Notes under the pieces: model-generated
The model's database searches: none
Told to the model about the DNA's origin: nothing
What the model saw: only the letters and a program-made list of their open reading frames with translations
Assembly: GCA_021828105.1 (NCBI GenBank)
Contig: JAKATG010000003.1
Coordinates: 310,001-374,000 of the forward strand
Direction: 5' to 3'
From: Taklimakanibacter sp021828105
GTDB taxonomy: Bacteria > Pseudomonadota > Alphaproteobacteria > Rhizobiales > Aestuariivirgaceae
Length of the DNA: 64,000 nt
Position numbers and translations under genes: made by a program
In this document: in pieces, positions 51,216 through 60,319 of the stretch
How positions within the stretch are numbered: the first letter of the stretch is position 1
Layout of the letters: each line of letters starts with the position of its first letter

Positions 51216-52849
51216 CCGAGCACCGTCACTTCGCCGGCATCGCCGTCGACACGGACGAGCATGCCGTCCGCGATCTTCTCCGTCGCCTCGCGCGTGCCGA
51301 CGACGCCCGGAATACCGTATTCGCGCGACACGATCGCCGCATGCGACAGGAGCCCGCCATTGTCGGTGACGATGCCGCCCAAGAGCGGCAGGAGGATGTT
51401 GAAGGCCTCGGTCGTCGATTCGGTGATGAGCACGTCGCCCTTGGCGATGCGGCCGAATTCCGGCGGCCCCGAGACGCGGCGCGCCGGTCCCTCATAAAGA
51501 CCCTTGCTCGCGGCGAGACCGTAGAGGACGGTCTCCTTGTTCTCGGCCTTTGAGCTTCCGAAGATATGGCCAAGGCTGACGAGGGTCGCGCGCATGAGGC
51601 GGGCGACGGCGGGCGGCAGCTTGGAAAGGTCGGGCGGGAGCGGTGGCGGCGGACCAAGCACCGGCGGCGCGTCCTTGGCCGTATAGGCTGCGCGATATTG
51701 TGCACGCTTCGCCAGCTCATCCGCGGACGGACCGTCCCTGCCCATGACCAGCGCACACATTTCACCAAGGCCGGCCTCCAGCATCTGCTGCCGCGCATCG
51801 ATCCGGCCACGATCCAATGCCCGCCGACCCGCCGCCAGCGCGGCGCGGCGCATGAGGCCCGCGGCCCAGATATCGCTATAGACGCCGCGTTCGTCCCTGA
51901 GCCGATAGGTGAGGCGCGCCTCGGCGAGAAGCGCGTCGAATTCCTGCGCGTGCTTCGCCGGCACCTGGGCACGGATCTCAGCCGTGCTTTCCTCGACATC
52001 CGAAGCGGGAGCGTCATCGACAACGGCGCCGCGTATGGCGCGCAGAAGCGCATCCGGCAGTTCCAGCGCCGTCGGCTCGGCGATGTCGAAGCCGTCGATG
52101 AGGCGATTGCCGACGAGATCGAGATAGGCCTCGATCGCGGCACCGGCCTCGCCGCCATGTGCCCGCAGGCGTTCAAGCACCTTGGCGGGATCGCGGTCGG
52201 TTTCGAGGATCTTGCGCGCCGAAGCGTCGTTGGCAAAAGCCCGTTTGAGGCGCGCCATCTCTTCGGAACCGCCCGAGGAAACTTCGGCCGAACCGCGCAT
52301 CAGCCCCAAGAGCTCGGAATGCGGCAGGCCCGTCCACTCCGCGGCATGGACGAGGAAATCTCCGGTCGGCAGCACGGCGGCGGCGGTGAACCGCATATGC
52401 TGGGCGATCATCGCCGCATGATGGTCGCGGCAGCGCGTCAGATAGGTGGCGAGCTCTTCGTCGGAAAGCGAGCCCGGATCGACGGCCTGCAATTTGCGAT
52501 GCGTGGCGATCGTCGAGGGCTTGTGCTTCTCATCCCAGTCTTTGAGCTGCTCGCGCCAGAGTTTCTGCGCATAGACCTGTTCGGCGCGCTTGAAGCGTTC
52601 AGGGATGTCGGCTTCGGGCGCCGGCAGCTTTTGATTGTAGCCGAAGCCGTTGACATAGGCGACCTGGATGCCGTCGATGAGCATCCCATAGAAGCGGGCG
52701 AATTCACCGGTGCCTTTCTTGAAGGCGGGCGGGTGCATCTCCTGCCAGTAATGCGTCATCGGACGCGGGAAATGCACGGGATCCTGTTCCCAGGTTCCCG
52801 GCCCCGGCGGCTCGAAATGAAGTGGCGTGGCGGAATCTGACGCAGTCAT
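51212..52849 (-). CDS. PEP-utilising enzyme with swivelling phosphohistidine domain (rifampin-phosphotransferase-like part)
   Basis: 545 residues. A long helical substrate region (~1-450) resembles the middle of rifampin phosphotransferase-type enzymes (MTHYWQEMHPPAFKKGTGEFARFYGMLIDG; FLVHAAEWTGLPHSELLGLMRGSAEVSSGGSEEMARL). The C-terminal mobile domain carries the phospho-carrier His503 (NGGLLSHAAIVSREYGIPGVVGT). It lacks the ATP-grasp domain, which is supplied by the next gene, so the two must act together. The acceptor substrate is unknown. Confidence 0.85.
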   Translation of the reverse strand: MTASDSATPLHFEPPGPGTWEQDPVHFPRPMTHYWQEMHPPAFKKGTGEFARFYGMLIDGIQVAYVNGFGYNQKLPAPEADIPERFKRAEQVYAQKLWREQLKDWDEKHKPSTIATHRKLQAVDPGSLSDEELATYLTRCRDHHAAMIAQHMRFTAAAVLPTGDFLVHAAEWTGLPHSELLGLMRGSAEVSSGGSEEMARLKRAFANDASARKILETDRDPAKVLERLRAHGGEAGAAIEAYLDLVGNRLIDGFDIAEPTALELPDALLRAIRGAVVDDAPASDVEESTAEIRAQVPAKHAQEFDALLAEARLTYRLRDERGVYSDIWAAGLMRRAALAAGRRALDRGRIDARQQMLEAGLGEMCALVMGRDGPSADELAKRAQYRAAYTAKDAPPVLGPPPPLPPDLSKLPPAVARLMRATLVSLGHIFGSSKAENKETVLYGLAASKGLYEGPARRVSGPPEFGRIAKGDVLITESTTEAFNILLPLLGGIVTDNGGLLSHAAIVSREYGIPGVVGTREATEKIADGMLVRVDGDAGEVTVLG

Positions 52850-53034
52850 TGGCGGTTCTCCCTGGGACGGCCGGCTGAGCAGCGGGAGTCGTACCAGTCT
52901 TCGGGGCCCATGACCTAGCGGAAAAATGGCCGACGGCTGCTGCCGAAACTGTCAGCAGACTTCGGCCGCGGCCGAAACACCCCGTGTCAGCAAGCGTTAA
53001 GCTTACTGATCTCGGAACAGTACATGGATTCCAC

Positions 53035-54231
53035 ATGACCCTTCACCATGCACGACTGGCCGGCAGAAGCGAATTCGATCACGCCGCGGCGCTGAGGACG
53101 GTAGCGGCGATGATCGCCGTCCTCTTCGCCGGCAGCACGGTGCTGACGCCGCTTTACGTCATCTACAAGCAGGCGTTCGGCTTTTCCCAGATCACGCTCA
53201 CCTTGATCTATGCGGTCTATGTCGTGGGCAACCTCACGGCGCTGCTTGTTTTCGGGCGCATCTCCGACAGCGTCGGGCGCCGCCCGGTGGCGCTCGCCGC
53301 GATGGCGGTCGCGGTTATGAGCGCCTTCATCTTCCTGCTTGCCGGCAATGTCGTCTCCCTCGACATCGCCCGCATCCTGAGCGGTTTCGCCATTGGCGTC
53401 GGCGCGGGAACGGGAACCGCCTGGCTCGCCGAGCTCGTCGCCCATGAAGACAAATCCCGGGCGAGCCTGATCGCGACCAGCACCAATTTTCTGGGGCTCG
53501 GCGTCGGTGCCTTGGCCTCGGGCCTCCTCGCCGACTTTGCGCCTTTGCCCTTGCGCCTGACCTTCATGGTCTATCTCGTCGCCCTTGCCCTCGTCGCGGT
53601 CCTGATCTGGCGCACGCGCGAGACGGCCCGGCCGGCGCCGCTCTCTTTCCGGCCGCGGCTTTCGGTTCCGGAGAAGATCCGCGCGCCCTTTGTCGCCCCG
53701 GCCGTGAGCGGCTTCGGCGCCATGGCGCTTGTCGGCTTCTATGCGGCATTGGCGCCCAGCATCCTGGCGCAGCAGCTCCACGAGACGAGCCATGCGGTGG
53801 CGGGCGCGGTCTTCTTCGAGCTCGCCATCGTGGCATCGGCCACCATCCTCCTGACGGCGCGCCTCTCGACCCGCACCGCCATGCTGGCAGGGCTCGGCCT
53901 GATGATCCCGACCACCGCCTTGATCGTCGCGGCGCAGATCCTCGCTTCCTTGCCGGTCATGATCATCGTGACCGCGAGCTGCGGCATCGCCGCGGCCTTG
54001 GGCTATCGCGGCGGCCTGCAAGTGGTGAACCAGTTAGCGCCCCAGGACCGCCGCGCCGAGGTGGTGTCAGCCTTCTTCATCTGCTGCTTCTGCGGCAATG
54101 CGCTGCCGGTGATCGGCATCGGCATCATCTCGACCCTGGCGGGCGCCATCACCGCGAGCCTCGCCTTTGCGGCGATGATCGCGCTGTTTTCTCTGGCGGC
54201 ACTGGGCTTCGGATTGAAATACGCGCGCTGA
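53035..54231 (+). CDS. MFS transporter
   Basis: 398 residues from ATG 53035 (a GTG at 52984 is in frame). Twelve helices, MFS motif A as VFGRISDSVGRRPVALAAM after helix 2, and RLTFMVYLVALALVAVLIWRTRET between the halves. Loosely like sugar-efflux or drug-efflux carriers; substrate unknown. Alone, divergent from the split PEP-synthase-like pair with 185 bp between. Confidence 0.82.
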   Translation: MTLHHARLAGRSEFDHAAALRTVAAMIAVLFAGSTVLTPLYVIYKQAFGFSQITLTLIYAVYVVGNLTALLVFGRISDSVGRRPVALAAMAVAVMSAFIFLLAGNVVSLDIARILSGFAIGVGAGTGTAWLAELVAHEDKSRASLIATSTNFLGLGVGALASGLLADFAPLPLRLTFMVYLVALALVAVLIWRTRETARPAPLSFRPRLSVPEKIRAPFVAPAVSGFGAMALVGFYAALAPSILAQQLHETSHAVAGAVFFELAIVASATILLTARLSTRTAMLAGLGLMIPTTALIVAAQILASLPVMIIVTASCGIAAALGYRGGLQVVNQLAPQDRRAEVVSAFFICCFCGNALPVIGIGIISTLAGAITASLAFAAMIALFSLAALGFGLKYAR

Positions 54232-54247
54232 CGGCTCTCAAATCCCG

Positions 54248-54973
54248 TCATTTGAACGCATCGATCTTGCCAAGGACGCAAGATACCCGTTGCGGGCCAT
54301 GCATCTGCGAGCAGTGATCGATCAGCTGCATGCCGATGAGATCGACCAGGAACCGCTCGGAATAAGGCGATCTGTCTCCCGGCTTCCGCTGAACCCCGAA
54401 CGACTTCAATATGCCGGAGTGCAGGCAAGTCGAGGGACGAGGGTGATTGCGACCGACAAATACGTAGGCGACCAGGAGGTCATCGGAACTGGTCGAGTCC
54501 TGTTCATAGAAGAATCGACAGGCATCGTCGCTCAACTGGTCTTTGACATTTTCGACCGCCCGCATGAAACCAGGAAGCTCACTTTCATATTCGGCGATTT
54601 TCATATCGCCGGGGTCCCTGAATATGACCAATTGAGAGAATTTCTCGGCAAGTGGATCCTTGGGCCTTGGACCCTTCGCGAAGGTCAGCGGCAACATACG
54701 GCCGAGAAGCTGCATTTCTGAAAAGACAAGCTTGCTGAACAGCTCCCGCTCGGAGGCGTCGCTCGCGTCGTCCTCGAGAATGTACAATCCGATATTCTTG
54801 CGCAGCGAAACAATGTCGCCATTGTCATAGCGAGAGGACTCGATGAGCGCGCGGATCGTCGTGCTATTGACGGGGAATTGTTCCTGCGATGCAAATGCCG
54901 GCTGGCTCGCCAGCAATGTCAGGCCGATCAGCAGCAACGCCTGTCGCAACAGAAACCCATGAGCCGTGCGCAT
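54248..54973 (-). CDS. Exported protein of unknown function (possibly DUF2927-like)
   Basis: 241 residues from ATG 54973, preceded by GAGGAGG. Sec signal peptide TAHGFLLRQALLLIGLTLLASQPAFA cleaved before SQEQF. The mature part is alpha-helical with four Cys residues (SDDACRFFYEQD, PSTCLHSGILKSFG, DHCSQMHGPQRVSC), suggesting disulfides in the periplasm. The spacing of C-R-F and CLH-G-I-L recalls DUF2927 proteins, but I am not certain. Convergent with the MFS gene. Confidence 0.7.
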   Translation of the reverse strand: MRTAHGFLLRQALLLIGLTLLASQPAFASQEQFPVNSTTIRALIESSRYDNGDIVSLRKNIGLYILEDDASDASERELFSKLVFSEMQLLGRMLPLTFAKGPRPKDPLAEKFSQLVIFRDPGDMKIAEYESELPGFMRAVENVKDQLSDDACRFFYEQDSTSSDDLLVAYVFVGRNHPRPSTCLHSGILKSFGVQRKPGDRSPYSERFLVDLIGMQLIDHCSQMHGPQRVSCVLGKIDAFK

Positions 54974-55060
54974 CGACCCCTCCTCGGTAGCGCCCATAGG
55001 GAGCCATGCTTGCAGCCGAGTCGGCAAGTATACTTCCACAGAAAATGGGACGGTCGCGAC

Positions 55061-55447
55061 CTAAAGCTGGGCCTCGATAGAGGCCTTATCTATCACCGAC
55101 CACACTTGCCAGATCTTCTCTCGCCGAAATTCGTAGAATACATTTTCTGTGAAGGAGACTCTCTTCCCGTTTACGGGGAGCCCAAGGAATTTTCCCTTTG
55201 GCGTGCAGTTGAAACCTAGCCGGCTCGCAATATAGGGCGGATCGGACATCAGCAGCTGGATATCGAAATGAAGGTCCGGAATTTCGGCGAAATCCCGCTC
55301 CAGCATCTGGCGATAGCCTGACAGCCCGATCTGCCGGTCGTTATGGCGCGCCTCATCGTGAACGAACTGTCCGAGCTTCGGCCAATCCTGCTCATTCAGA
55401 CAGGCAATATAGTCTCGATAGATGTCGCGCAGATCGGCCTCTGTCAT
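55061..55447 (-). CDS. SnoaL-like ester cyclase family protein
   Basis: 128 residues of the cone-shaped SnoaL/NTF2-like fold: LRDIYRDYIACLNEQDWPKLGQFVHDEARHN, GLSGYRQMLERDFAEIPDLHFDIQLLMSDPPYIASRLGFNCT, and FYEFRREKIWQVWSVIDKASIEAQL. The R-L-F-N-x-T and W-S-x-x-D elements are common in the ester-cyclase group. Substrate unknown. It lies 15 bp from the zwf start-distal end on the same strand and may be read with zwf. Confidence 0.83.
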   Translation of the reverse strand: MTEADLRDIYRDYIACLNEQDWPKLGQFVHDEARHNDRQIGLSGYRQMLERDFAEIPDLHFDIQLLMSDPPYIASRLGFNCTPKGKFLGLPVNGKRVSFTENVFYEFRREKIWQVWSVIDKASIEAQL

Positions 55448-55462
55448 CGCGATCGAGCCTCT

Positions 55463-56926
55463 TCACCCGCTTGTCTTGTTCGGATCGCGCCAGGCCCGTT
55501 CGAAAGGCAAGCGCCAGGCATGCGGTGCTATGAGCTGGTGGATCGCTTTCGGTCCCCAGGAGCCCGGCTGATAGAGGCTGACCGGCGGCGGGTTTTCCAG
55601 AAGCGGGGTCGAGACTTCCCACAGGCGCTCGATGCCTTCGGCGGTGGTGAACAGCGTGTGGTCACCGCGCATGGCATCGAGGATGAGCCGTTCATAGGCT
55701 TCCAGCACGTCACCGATCCAGCCCGTCTCGTGCATGGCGAACTGCATGCTGAGCTTGTCAAGCCGCATGCCGGGACCCGGCCGCTTGCCATAGAAGGAGA
55801 GCGACACCTTGGACGCATCGGCGAGGTCGAAGGTCAGATGGTCCGGTCCCTGCGCGCCGACGCCGGAGCCCGCCGGGAACATGCTCTTGGGCGGCTCGCG
55901 GAAGGCGATGGAGATGATCCTTTGCCCTTCCGCCATGCGCTTGCCGGTGCGCAGGAAGAAGGGCACGCCGGCCCAGCGCCAATTGTCGATGGCGCATTTG
56001 AGGGCGATGAAGGTCTCGGTGTCGGATTCGGGATCGATCCCCTCCTCCGACCGGTAGCCGGCGAACTGGCCGCGCACCACATCGCGAGGATCGAGCGGCA
56101 GCATCGAGCGGAAGACCTTGTTCTTCTCCTCGCTGATCGGCTTGGGCTCGAGCGCGGTCGGCGCCTCCATCGCCATGAAGCCGAGGATCTGAAAGAGATG
56201 CGTCACCACCATGTCGCGATAGGCGCCGACGCTTTCATAAAAGCCGGCGCGCTTGCCGAGATCGAGCGTCTCGGGCACGTCGATCTGCACATGGTCGATG
56301 AAGTTGCGGTTCCAGATCGGCTCGAACAGCCCGTTGCCGAAGCGGAAGGCGAGGATGTTCTGCGCCGCTTCCTTGCCGAGGAAATGATCGATGCGGAATA
56401 TCTGCTCTTCCGCGAACACCTGGTGCAACTGCGCGTTCAGCGAGACGGCGCTGGCGAGATCGGTGCCGAAGGGCTTTTCCATAATGATGCGGCTGTTGGC
56501 GACGAGCCCGGCTTCGCCGAGAAGGCGCACCGCGGCCAGAGCCGCGGCGGGCGGCACGCTCAGATAATGTATGCGCCGGCTGTCGCCGCCGAGCGACTTC
56601 TCGGCCACCTCGACTGCCGCCTTGAGCGCCGGGGCGCCGGCCGAGAGGGGCACGTAGCTTAAAGTGTCGGCGAAGGCCTTCCAATCGGCCTCCTTCACTG
56701 CCCGGCTCGAGAATTTCTCGAGCGCCTCGCGCGCCAGCTTGCGGAAACCGTCGGTGTCGAGATCCTCGAGCGCCATGCCGATGATCCGGCAGCCGGTGAT
56801 GAAGCCTGAGCTGCACAGGTGGAACAGCCCGGGCAGCAGCTTCCGCCGCGAGAGATCGCCCGTCGCCCCCACCAGGATGAGCACTTGCGGATGCTTTGGA
56901 CCCATCCGGGATGCGTTCTTCACCAT
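55463..56926 (-). CDS. zwf: Glucose-6-phosphate 1-dehydrogenase
   Basis: 487 residues, full length. NADP-binding LILVGATGDLSRRKLLPGLFHL, catalytic motif RIDHFLGKEAAQN (His general base in the G6PD signature), and substrate-side WAGVPFFLRTGKRMAEG. First, rate-setting step of the oxidative pentose phosphate and Entner-Doudoroff routes. It is not beside pgl or edd, so this is a stand-alone copy. Its codon use matches the core genome and it forms the last core gene before the less GC-rich region. Confidence 0.95.
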   Translation of the reverse strand: MVKNASRMGPKHPQVLILVGATGDLSRRKLLPGLFHLCSSGFITGCRIIGMALEDLDTDGFRKLAREALEKFSSRAVKEADWKAFADTLSYVPLSAGAPALKAAVEVAEKSLGGDSRRIHYLSVPPAAALAAVRLLGEAGLVANSRIIMEKPFGTDLASAVSLNAQLHQVFAEEQIFRIDHFLGKEAAQNILAFRFGNGLFEPIWNRNFIDHVQIDVPETLDLGKRAGFYESVGAYRDMVVTHLFQILGFMAMEAPTALEPKPISEEKNKVFRSMLPLDPRDVVRGQFAGYRSEEGIDPESDTETFIALKCAIDNWRWAGVPFFLRTGKRMAEGQRIISIAFREPPKSMFPAGSGVGAQGPDHLTFDLADASKVSLSFYGKRPGPGMRLDKLSMQFAMHETGWIGDVLEAYERLILDAMRGDHTLFTTAEGIERLWEVSTPLLENPPPVSLYQPGSWGPKAIHQLIAPHAWRLPFERAWRDPNKTSG

Positions 56927-57070
56927 TGCTGCTGGTCCCCTCGGTTCACCTGCGGCGATGATGGAACGAAATTCGTGCCAACTTCAAGACGGTACGTCCA
57001 GGCTGACCGGATTGACATCTCCTCTCCGCCGCGTGATGAGTCCGCCATTGTACTGGGGGCCAAACGAATA

Positions 57071-57901
57071 ATGCCTGACAAGCGAGCCAAAGACATTCTG
57101 TTCAATGCATACTGGAAAACGGGCTGGAAGTCGGATGCAGATCGACAACTCGACCCGACTGAATTCGCTTACGCGAAGAGCAAGCGCTATATGTTCGATG
57201 CGATCTCGCTCACGCATGATCAGGCTGTCAATCAGCTTCTGTCGGAGAAGAGGCTCGCCGACAAGACCAACATATCAAACGCCTTCTTGGCGAGTCTGGG
57301 CACGCGTCGCCTGGATGCGAGATCGGCGCTCGGCAGCTATGGCTTCGCCGCGAATTTTCCTTCCCATACAATTGCTTCTGTTCCAAATAGGCTGGTGCCG
57401 TCCGGAGCAAGATGTTGCCAATATTGCGGGTTCTACGAATTCCCCTCGCCTGAGGAAATCGATCTCAACGTTTTGAATTTTGAGCGGCACAAATGGGGCG
57501 GTGTACGGCGTGATGACCTCGCATATGCGTGGTTGGATTTGTCTCTTTTCCGTGAGATCGAGCCACAGCATCCGACAGATGCCGACAAACGCGTGATGCG
57601 CCAGATACTGAAGGTCGCCGCGTCTCTTCCACCTACAGCTACTGCAAGTCTCCTGGAAAAAGCACTGGCTGGACTTTTCGCTTCGTCCAAATATGAACGA
57701 AGGGTACTGATCGAAATCCTTTGTATCTGCGGCATACTTCAGCCGAAGAACCGCAGCGGATACTTTGGTGAATTTACATTAGCCTTCGAGCGTGAGCATA
57801 CGAGCCAGCATTATAACGACTGGCGCTATCCCGCGATGTGGTGGCGCGGTTCCGATGGCATAAATCCAACAGCAGTTGAAGCGTATTTTTCCGATCTCTG
57901 A
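57071..57901 (+). CDS. Uncharacterised protein with a CxxC motif
   Basis: 276 residues from ATG 57071; the open frame extends upstream to 56819 but only antisense to zwf. No family recognised. The middle has GARCCQYCGFYEFPSPEEIDLNVLNFERHKWGG, a possible half zinc site, and the C-terminus has HYNDWRYPAMWWRGSDGINPTAVEAYF. No signal peptide or membrane segment. AT-richer codon third positions than its left-hand neighbours suggest horizontal acquisition. It lies just before a tRNA fragment at 57929. Confidence 0.7.
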   Translation: MPDKRAKDILFNAYWKTGWKSDADRQLDPTEFAYAKSKRYMFDAISLTHDQAVNQLLSEKRLADKTNISNAFLASLGTRRLDARSALGSYGFAANFPSHTIASVPNRLVPSGARCCQYCGFYEFPSPEEIDLNVLNFERHKWGGVRRDDLAYAWLDLSLFREIEPQHPTDADKRVMRQILKVAASLPPTATASLLEKALAGLFASSKYERRVLIEILCICGILQPKNRSGYFGEFTLAFEREHTSQHYNDWRYPAMWWRGSDGINPTAVEAYFSDL

Positions 57902-57928
57902 GTGTCGGCCGACGAAATGCTCTCTCAT

Positions 57929-57973
57929 TTCACATCGCAGGGGCCATTGGTTCGAGTCCAGTATCGCCCATCA
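57929..57973 (+). other. 3' tRNA-Val fragment, probable attachment site
   Basis: TTCACAT (57929-57935) resembles a tRNA-Val anticodon loop with anticodon CAC. A complete T arm follows: ATTGG (57946-57950), loop TTCGAGT, CCAGT (57958-57962), then a seven-base acceptor strand ATCGCCC (57963-57969) and discriminator A. The 5' half is absent: no D arm, no matching GGGCGAT acceptor strand and no anticodon 5' strand upstream. Such 3' tRNA pieces are left where integrases insert islands into tRNA genes. Confidence 0.7.
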
Positions 57974-57997
57974 TCCGCCCGTTCTGATGTGCCATAG

Positions 57998-60319
57998 TCA
58001 CGATCGCGCCACCTCGAGCACTACCCGTGCGTTTGGGGTTATGTAAGTGCGAGCCTTGGGGGTTATCTCAATCACCGTGTGCCTGGGATGTTCGCGGCGA
58101 CTGCTGAATTCAAGGTCAGGCGAAGACCGTAAGCCGGCATCATGCAACATACACAACGCATCTGTCAGAGGCTTACCTACAACATCAGGGATCAGAACGG
58201 ATAGGCCGGTAGCGAGGACTAGGTTTATTTCTGTTCCACGATTGACCTCTTCGCCAGCCGCTGGAGATTGGCTCAAGGCGATATCCTTCGGTTGCTCGCT
58301 ATCCTGGTAGGCCAGTTCTCCTATCAAGAGTTCCTCTTCTTCCAGTAGCAGCCTCGCCTCCTTGAGCGGTATGCCAGCTAGATTAGGCACTTTGTGCTTT
58401 ACGCGGCTTCGAGGCGGATCCCAACGGTCTTTCGGATCGAGGGGCCCTTGTTCAAGGCCAAATGCGGCTCGGCGCAAGTGAACGGCTTCTTGATGAGTAA
58501 GGCCAAAGCGATCCATCGTCTCCTGCAGCTGCATACGCAGCACGTCTGCCCGCCGCAAGCGGGGCATGGTGGCGACAATTCTGTCACGAACATCAGACCT
58601 CACGCCGTCTATGTCCTGAACCAACTGATTATCCGGATGGCCCGGGAGCCCGATCTTGTTAGCGATGCGGCGGGATAGGAATTGCGTTTCGAGCATGCTT
58701 ACCGTGTCCCGGGGGTAACGGTGGGGATCATTAACGCTCTGAAGCATCGCGGTGCCGATCTCTGCGCGAAGCCTATTTGCCTGCTTAACCAACATCGTAC
58801 CCGCAGTTATGCCCAAATTAGACCACTCAGGCCTGGTCCTTTCAATGAGGACGGCTGTACCAATCGGACGGACAGAGACCCGTTCAGGAGGACAGCAGCA
58901 CACTCCGCGGCCCGTTATGAAAAGCGTTGCAGGGACCTCAGTAGGTACCAAGCCGCTCTTGCGCAGAAAAACGAGAAGATCGATTTTTACACTTAGTGGA
59001 GGCAAGCAGGCTCGAATGACAGTATCATCGGGAAATTCCTGGTCTCTCACGAATTGGGGGCCAACTTTCCCGGTGACGCTTACTTGGTTCAGCTCGGTGC
59101 CCATGACCACTTCGGGCGCTGTATATTGCACCGGTGCTTTGTTCATTTTACTACCAGGCGAATCGATCTCGGACGGAACAGTCTGAACCGCCTTAACCTC
59201 TGCACCATTGCGATCGACGTCAATTTCCAGCCCTGGTGGCGCTGTGTAGGTCGCCGTATAATCCCATGAGTGGTAATCTATATTGTATGCCGTTGCATCC
59301 GGCGGCCCATATCCTGCCGCTTTAGGGTCCTGCGGAAACGATGCTTGGAGATGCACTAATTTTTCTGATCTGCCGTGTTGTTTCTCCCAAGCGATATGAG
59401 CTGTTTCCAGATACGCCTCGACACAGAATTCTTGCACCTCTTTGGGTCGCATGACGACCAGAAAGACTTCCTGTATTCCTTCAAGTTCGCGTGGTCCATT
59501 AACAAAAGTATGCTCAGTTTGAACAATATGGGGCCGGGGAAGAACGAAGAAAACGGCCCGATTTGTGCCCAAATGGTAGCTCGTGAACTGATGATACATC
59601 TGCGTGAGTTGTGTAGTATGGGAGAACAGCTCTCGCATCTCCCGCGATTGGTCGCTCGAACGGAGATTGGAATATTCCTGCTGAGTTACGTCTTTTGTAC
59701 CCCATTCTCCCTGAACGGAAATCCCAGCTCCAGCTCCTCCGGGCCCCTTCGCTTCAAGGCTGCCTCCTTTGAAAACATCCAAGACTTCATGAGATTGTGT
59801 TGTAGTCATCCCTTTTTGGACTTTGATGCCAGAAAGGGATCGTGACATGACTTCGCCAGTTTCGGAGACAAGTTCGTACACCTCGCGCTTCTTGGGTTCG
59901 AAGTCCATAAAGTAGGGATATTTGGATTTGTCGCTGGCAGCGGAGCCCGTTGGCTTGAGCGATACCTCGAGAATCGCTCCATAGCAGCCATAATATTCGT
60001 TTAGTGAATCGATTCCCAATTGAGTAACGCTAGTGTCGCTAAAGGGAGTTATTTTGGTATCAGGAGGAATCCCCAGTTGTTGCCTGATTTCGTCACCCAC
60101 CTGCAAACCGGTGATAGTGCACGCAACCTTCAGGTATGAGACGATCATGTTCTCATATGTTTGGTGTTCATCTGGAGGTTCGTATGAGAAGATGGCGACA
60201 GAGGAGCGCCAGCGATATGGAAATACCCGGTCGCAGACCTTTTCATCAATCATGTCCGCACTGACGCAAAGCCGCTTCCACGGGATATCAACGGGTAGAG
60301 AGAGAGCGCTAATCGTCAT
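57998..60319 (-). CDS. Unknown protein with two C-terminal PASTA domains, paired with the RHS toxin gene
   Basis: 773 residues from ATG 60319 (GGGAGG ahead). An in-frame GTG at 60391 would add a hydrophobic, signal-like segment (VASAVLLLLALF). Residues 1-640 match nothing I recognise; notable stretches are a Gly/Ala-rich KGPGGAGAGISVQGEW and YHQFTSYHLGTNRAVFFVLPRPH. Two PASTA domains end the protein: VPNLAGIPLKEARLLLEEEELL (644-705) and IPDVVGKPLTDALCMLHDAGL (706-773). There is no kinase or transpeptidase domain, unlike most PASTA proteins. It begins 92 bp after the RHS gene on the same strand, so probably in one operon. Confidence 0.72.
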   Translation of the reverse strand: MTISALSLPVDIPWKRLCVSADMIDEKVCDRVFPYRWRSSVAIFSYEPPDEHQTYENMIVSYLKVACTITGLQVGDEIRQQLGIPPDTKITPFSDTSVTQLGIDSLNEYYGCYGAILEVSLKPTGSAASDKSKYPYFMDFEPKKREVYELVSETGEVMSRSLSGIKVQKGMTTTQSHEVLDVFKGGSLEAKGPGGAGAGISVQGEWGTKDVTQQEYSNLRSSDQSREMRELFSHTTQLTQMYHQFTSYHLGTNRAVFFVLPRPHIVQTEHTFVNGPRELEGIQEVFLVVMRPKEVQEFCVEAYLETAHIAWEKQHGRSEKLVHLQASFPQDPKAAGYGPPDATAYNIDYHSWDYTATYTAPPGLEIDVDRNGAEVKAVQTVPSEIDSPGSKMNKAPVQYTAPEVVMGTELNQVSVTGKVGPQFVRDQEFPDDTVIRACLPPLSVKIDLLVFLRKSGLVPTEVPATLFITGRGVCCCPPERVSVRPIGTAVLIERTRPEWSNLGITAGTMLVKQANRLRAEIGTAMLQSVNDPHRYPRDTVSMLETQFLSRRIANKIGLPGHPDNQLVQDIDGVRSDVRDRIVATMPRLRRADVLRMQLQETMDRFGLTHQEAVHLRRAAFGLEQGPLDPKDRWDPPRSRVKHKVPNLAGIPLKEARLLLEEEELLIGELAYQDSEQPKDIALSQSPAAGEEVNRGTEINLVLATGLSVLIPDVVGKPLTDALCMLHDAGLRSSPDLEFSSRREHPRHTVIEITPKARTYITPNARVVLEVARS

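Noticed and set aside
49926..51497. 523-codon open frame on the plus strand
   Set aside because: Antisense to the PEP-synthase-like pair and lacking any recognisable motif.
57905..57973. A complete tRNA gene at the island boundary
   Set aside because: No D arm, no 5' acceptor strand and no 5' anticodon strand can be found upstream of the T arm; only the 3' half is present.
57998..60319. PASTA-containing Ser/Thr kinase or penicillin-binding protein
   Set aside because: No kinase glycine loop, HRD/DFG motifs or SxxK motif are present in the N-terminal 640 residues.
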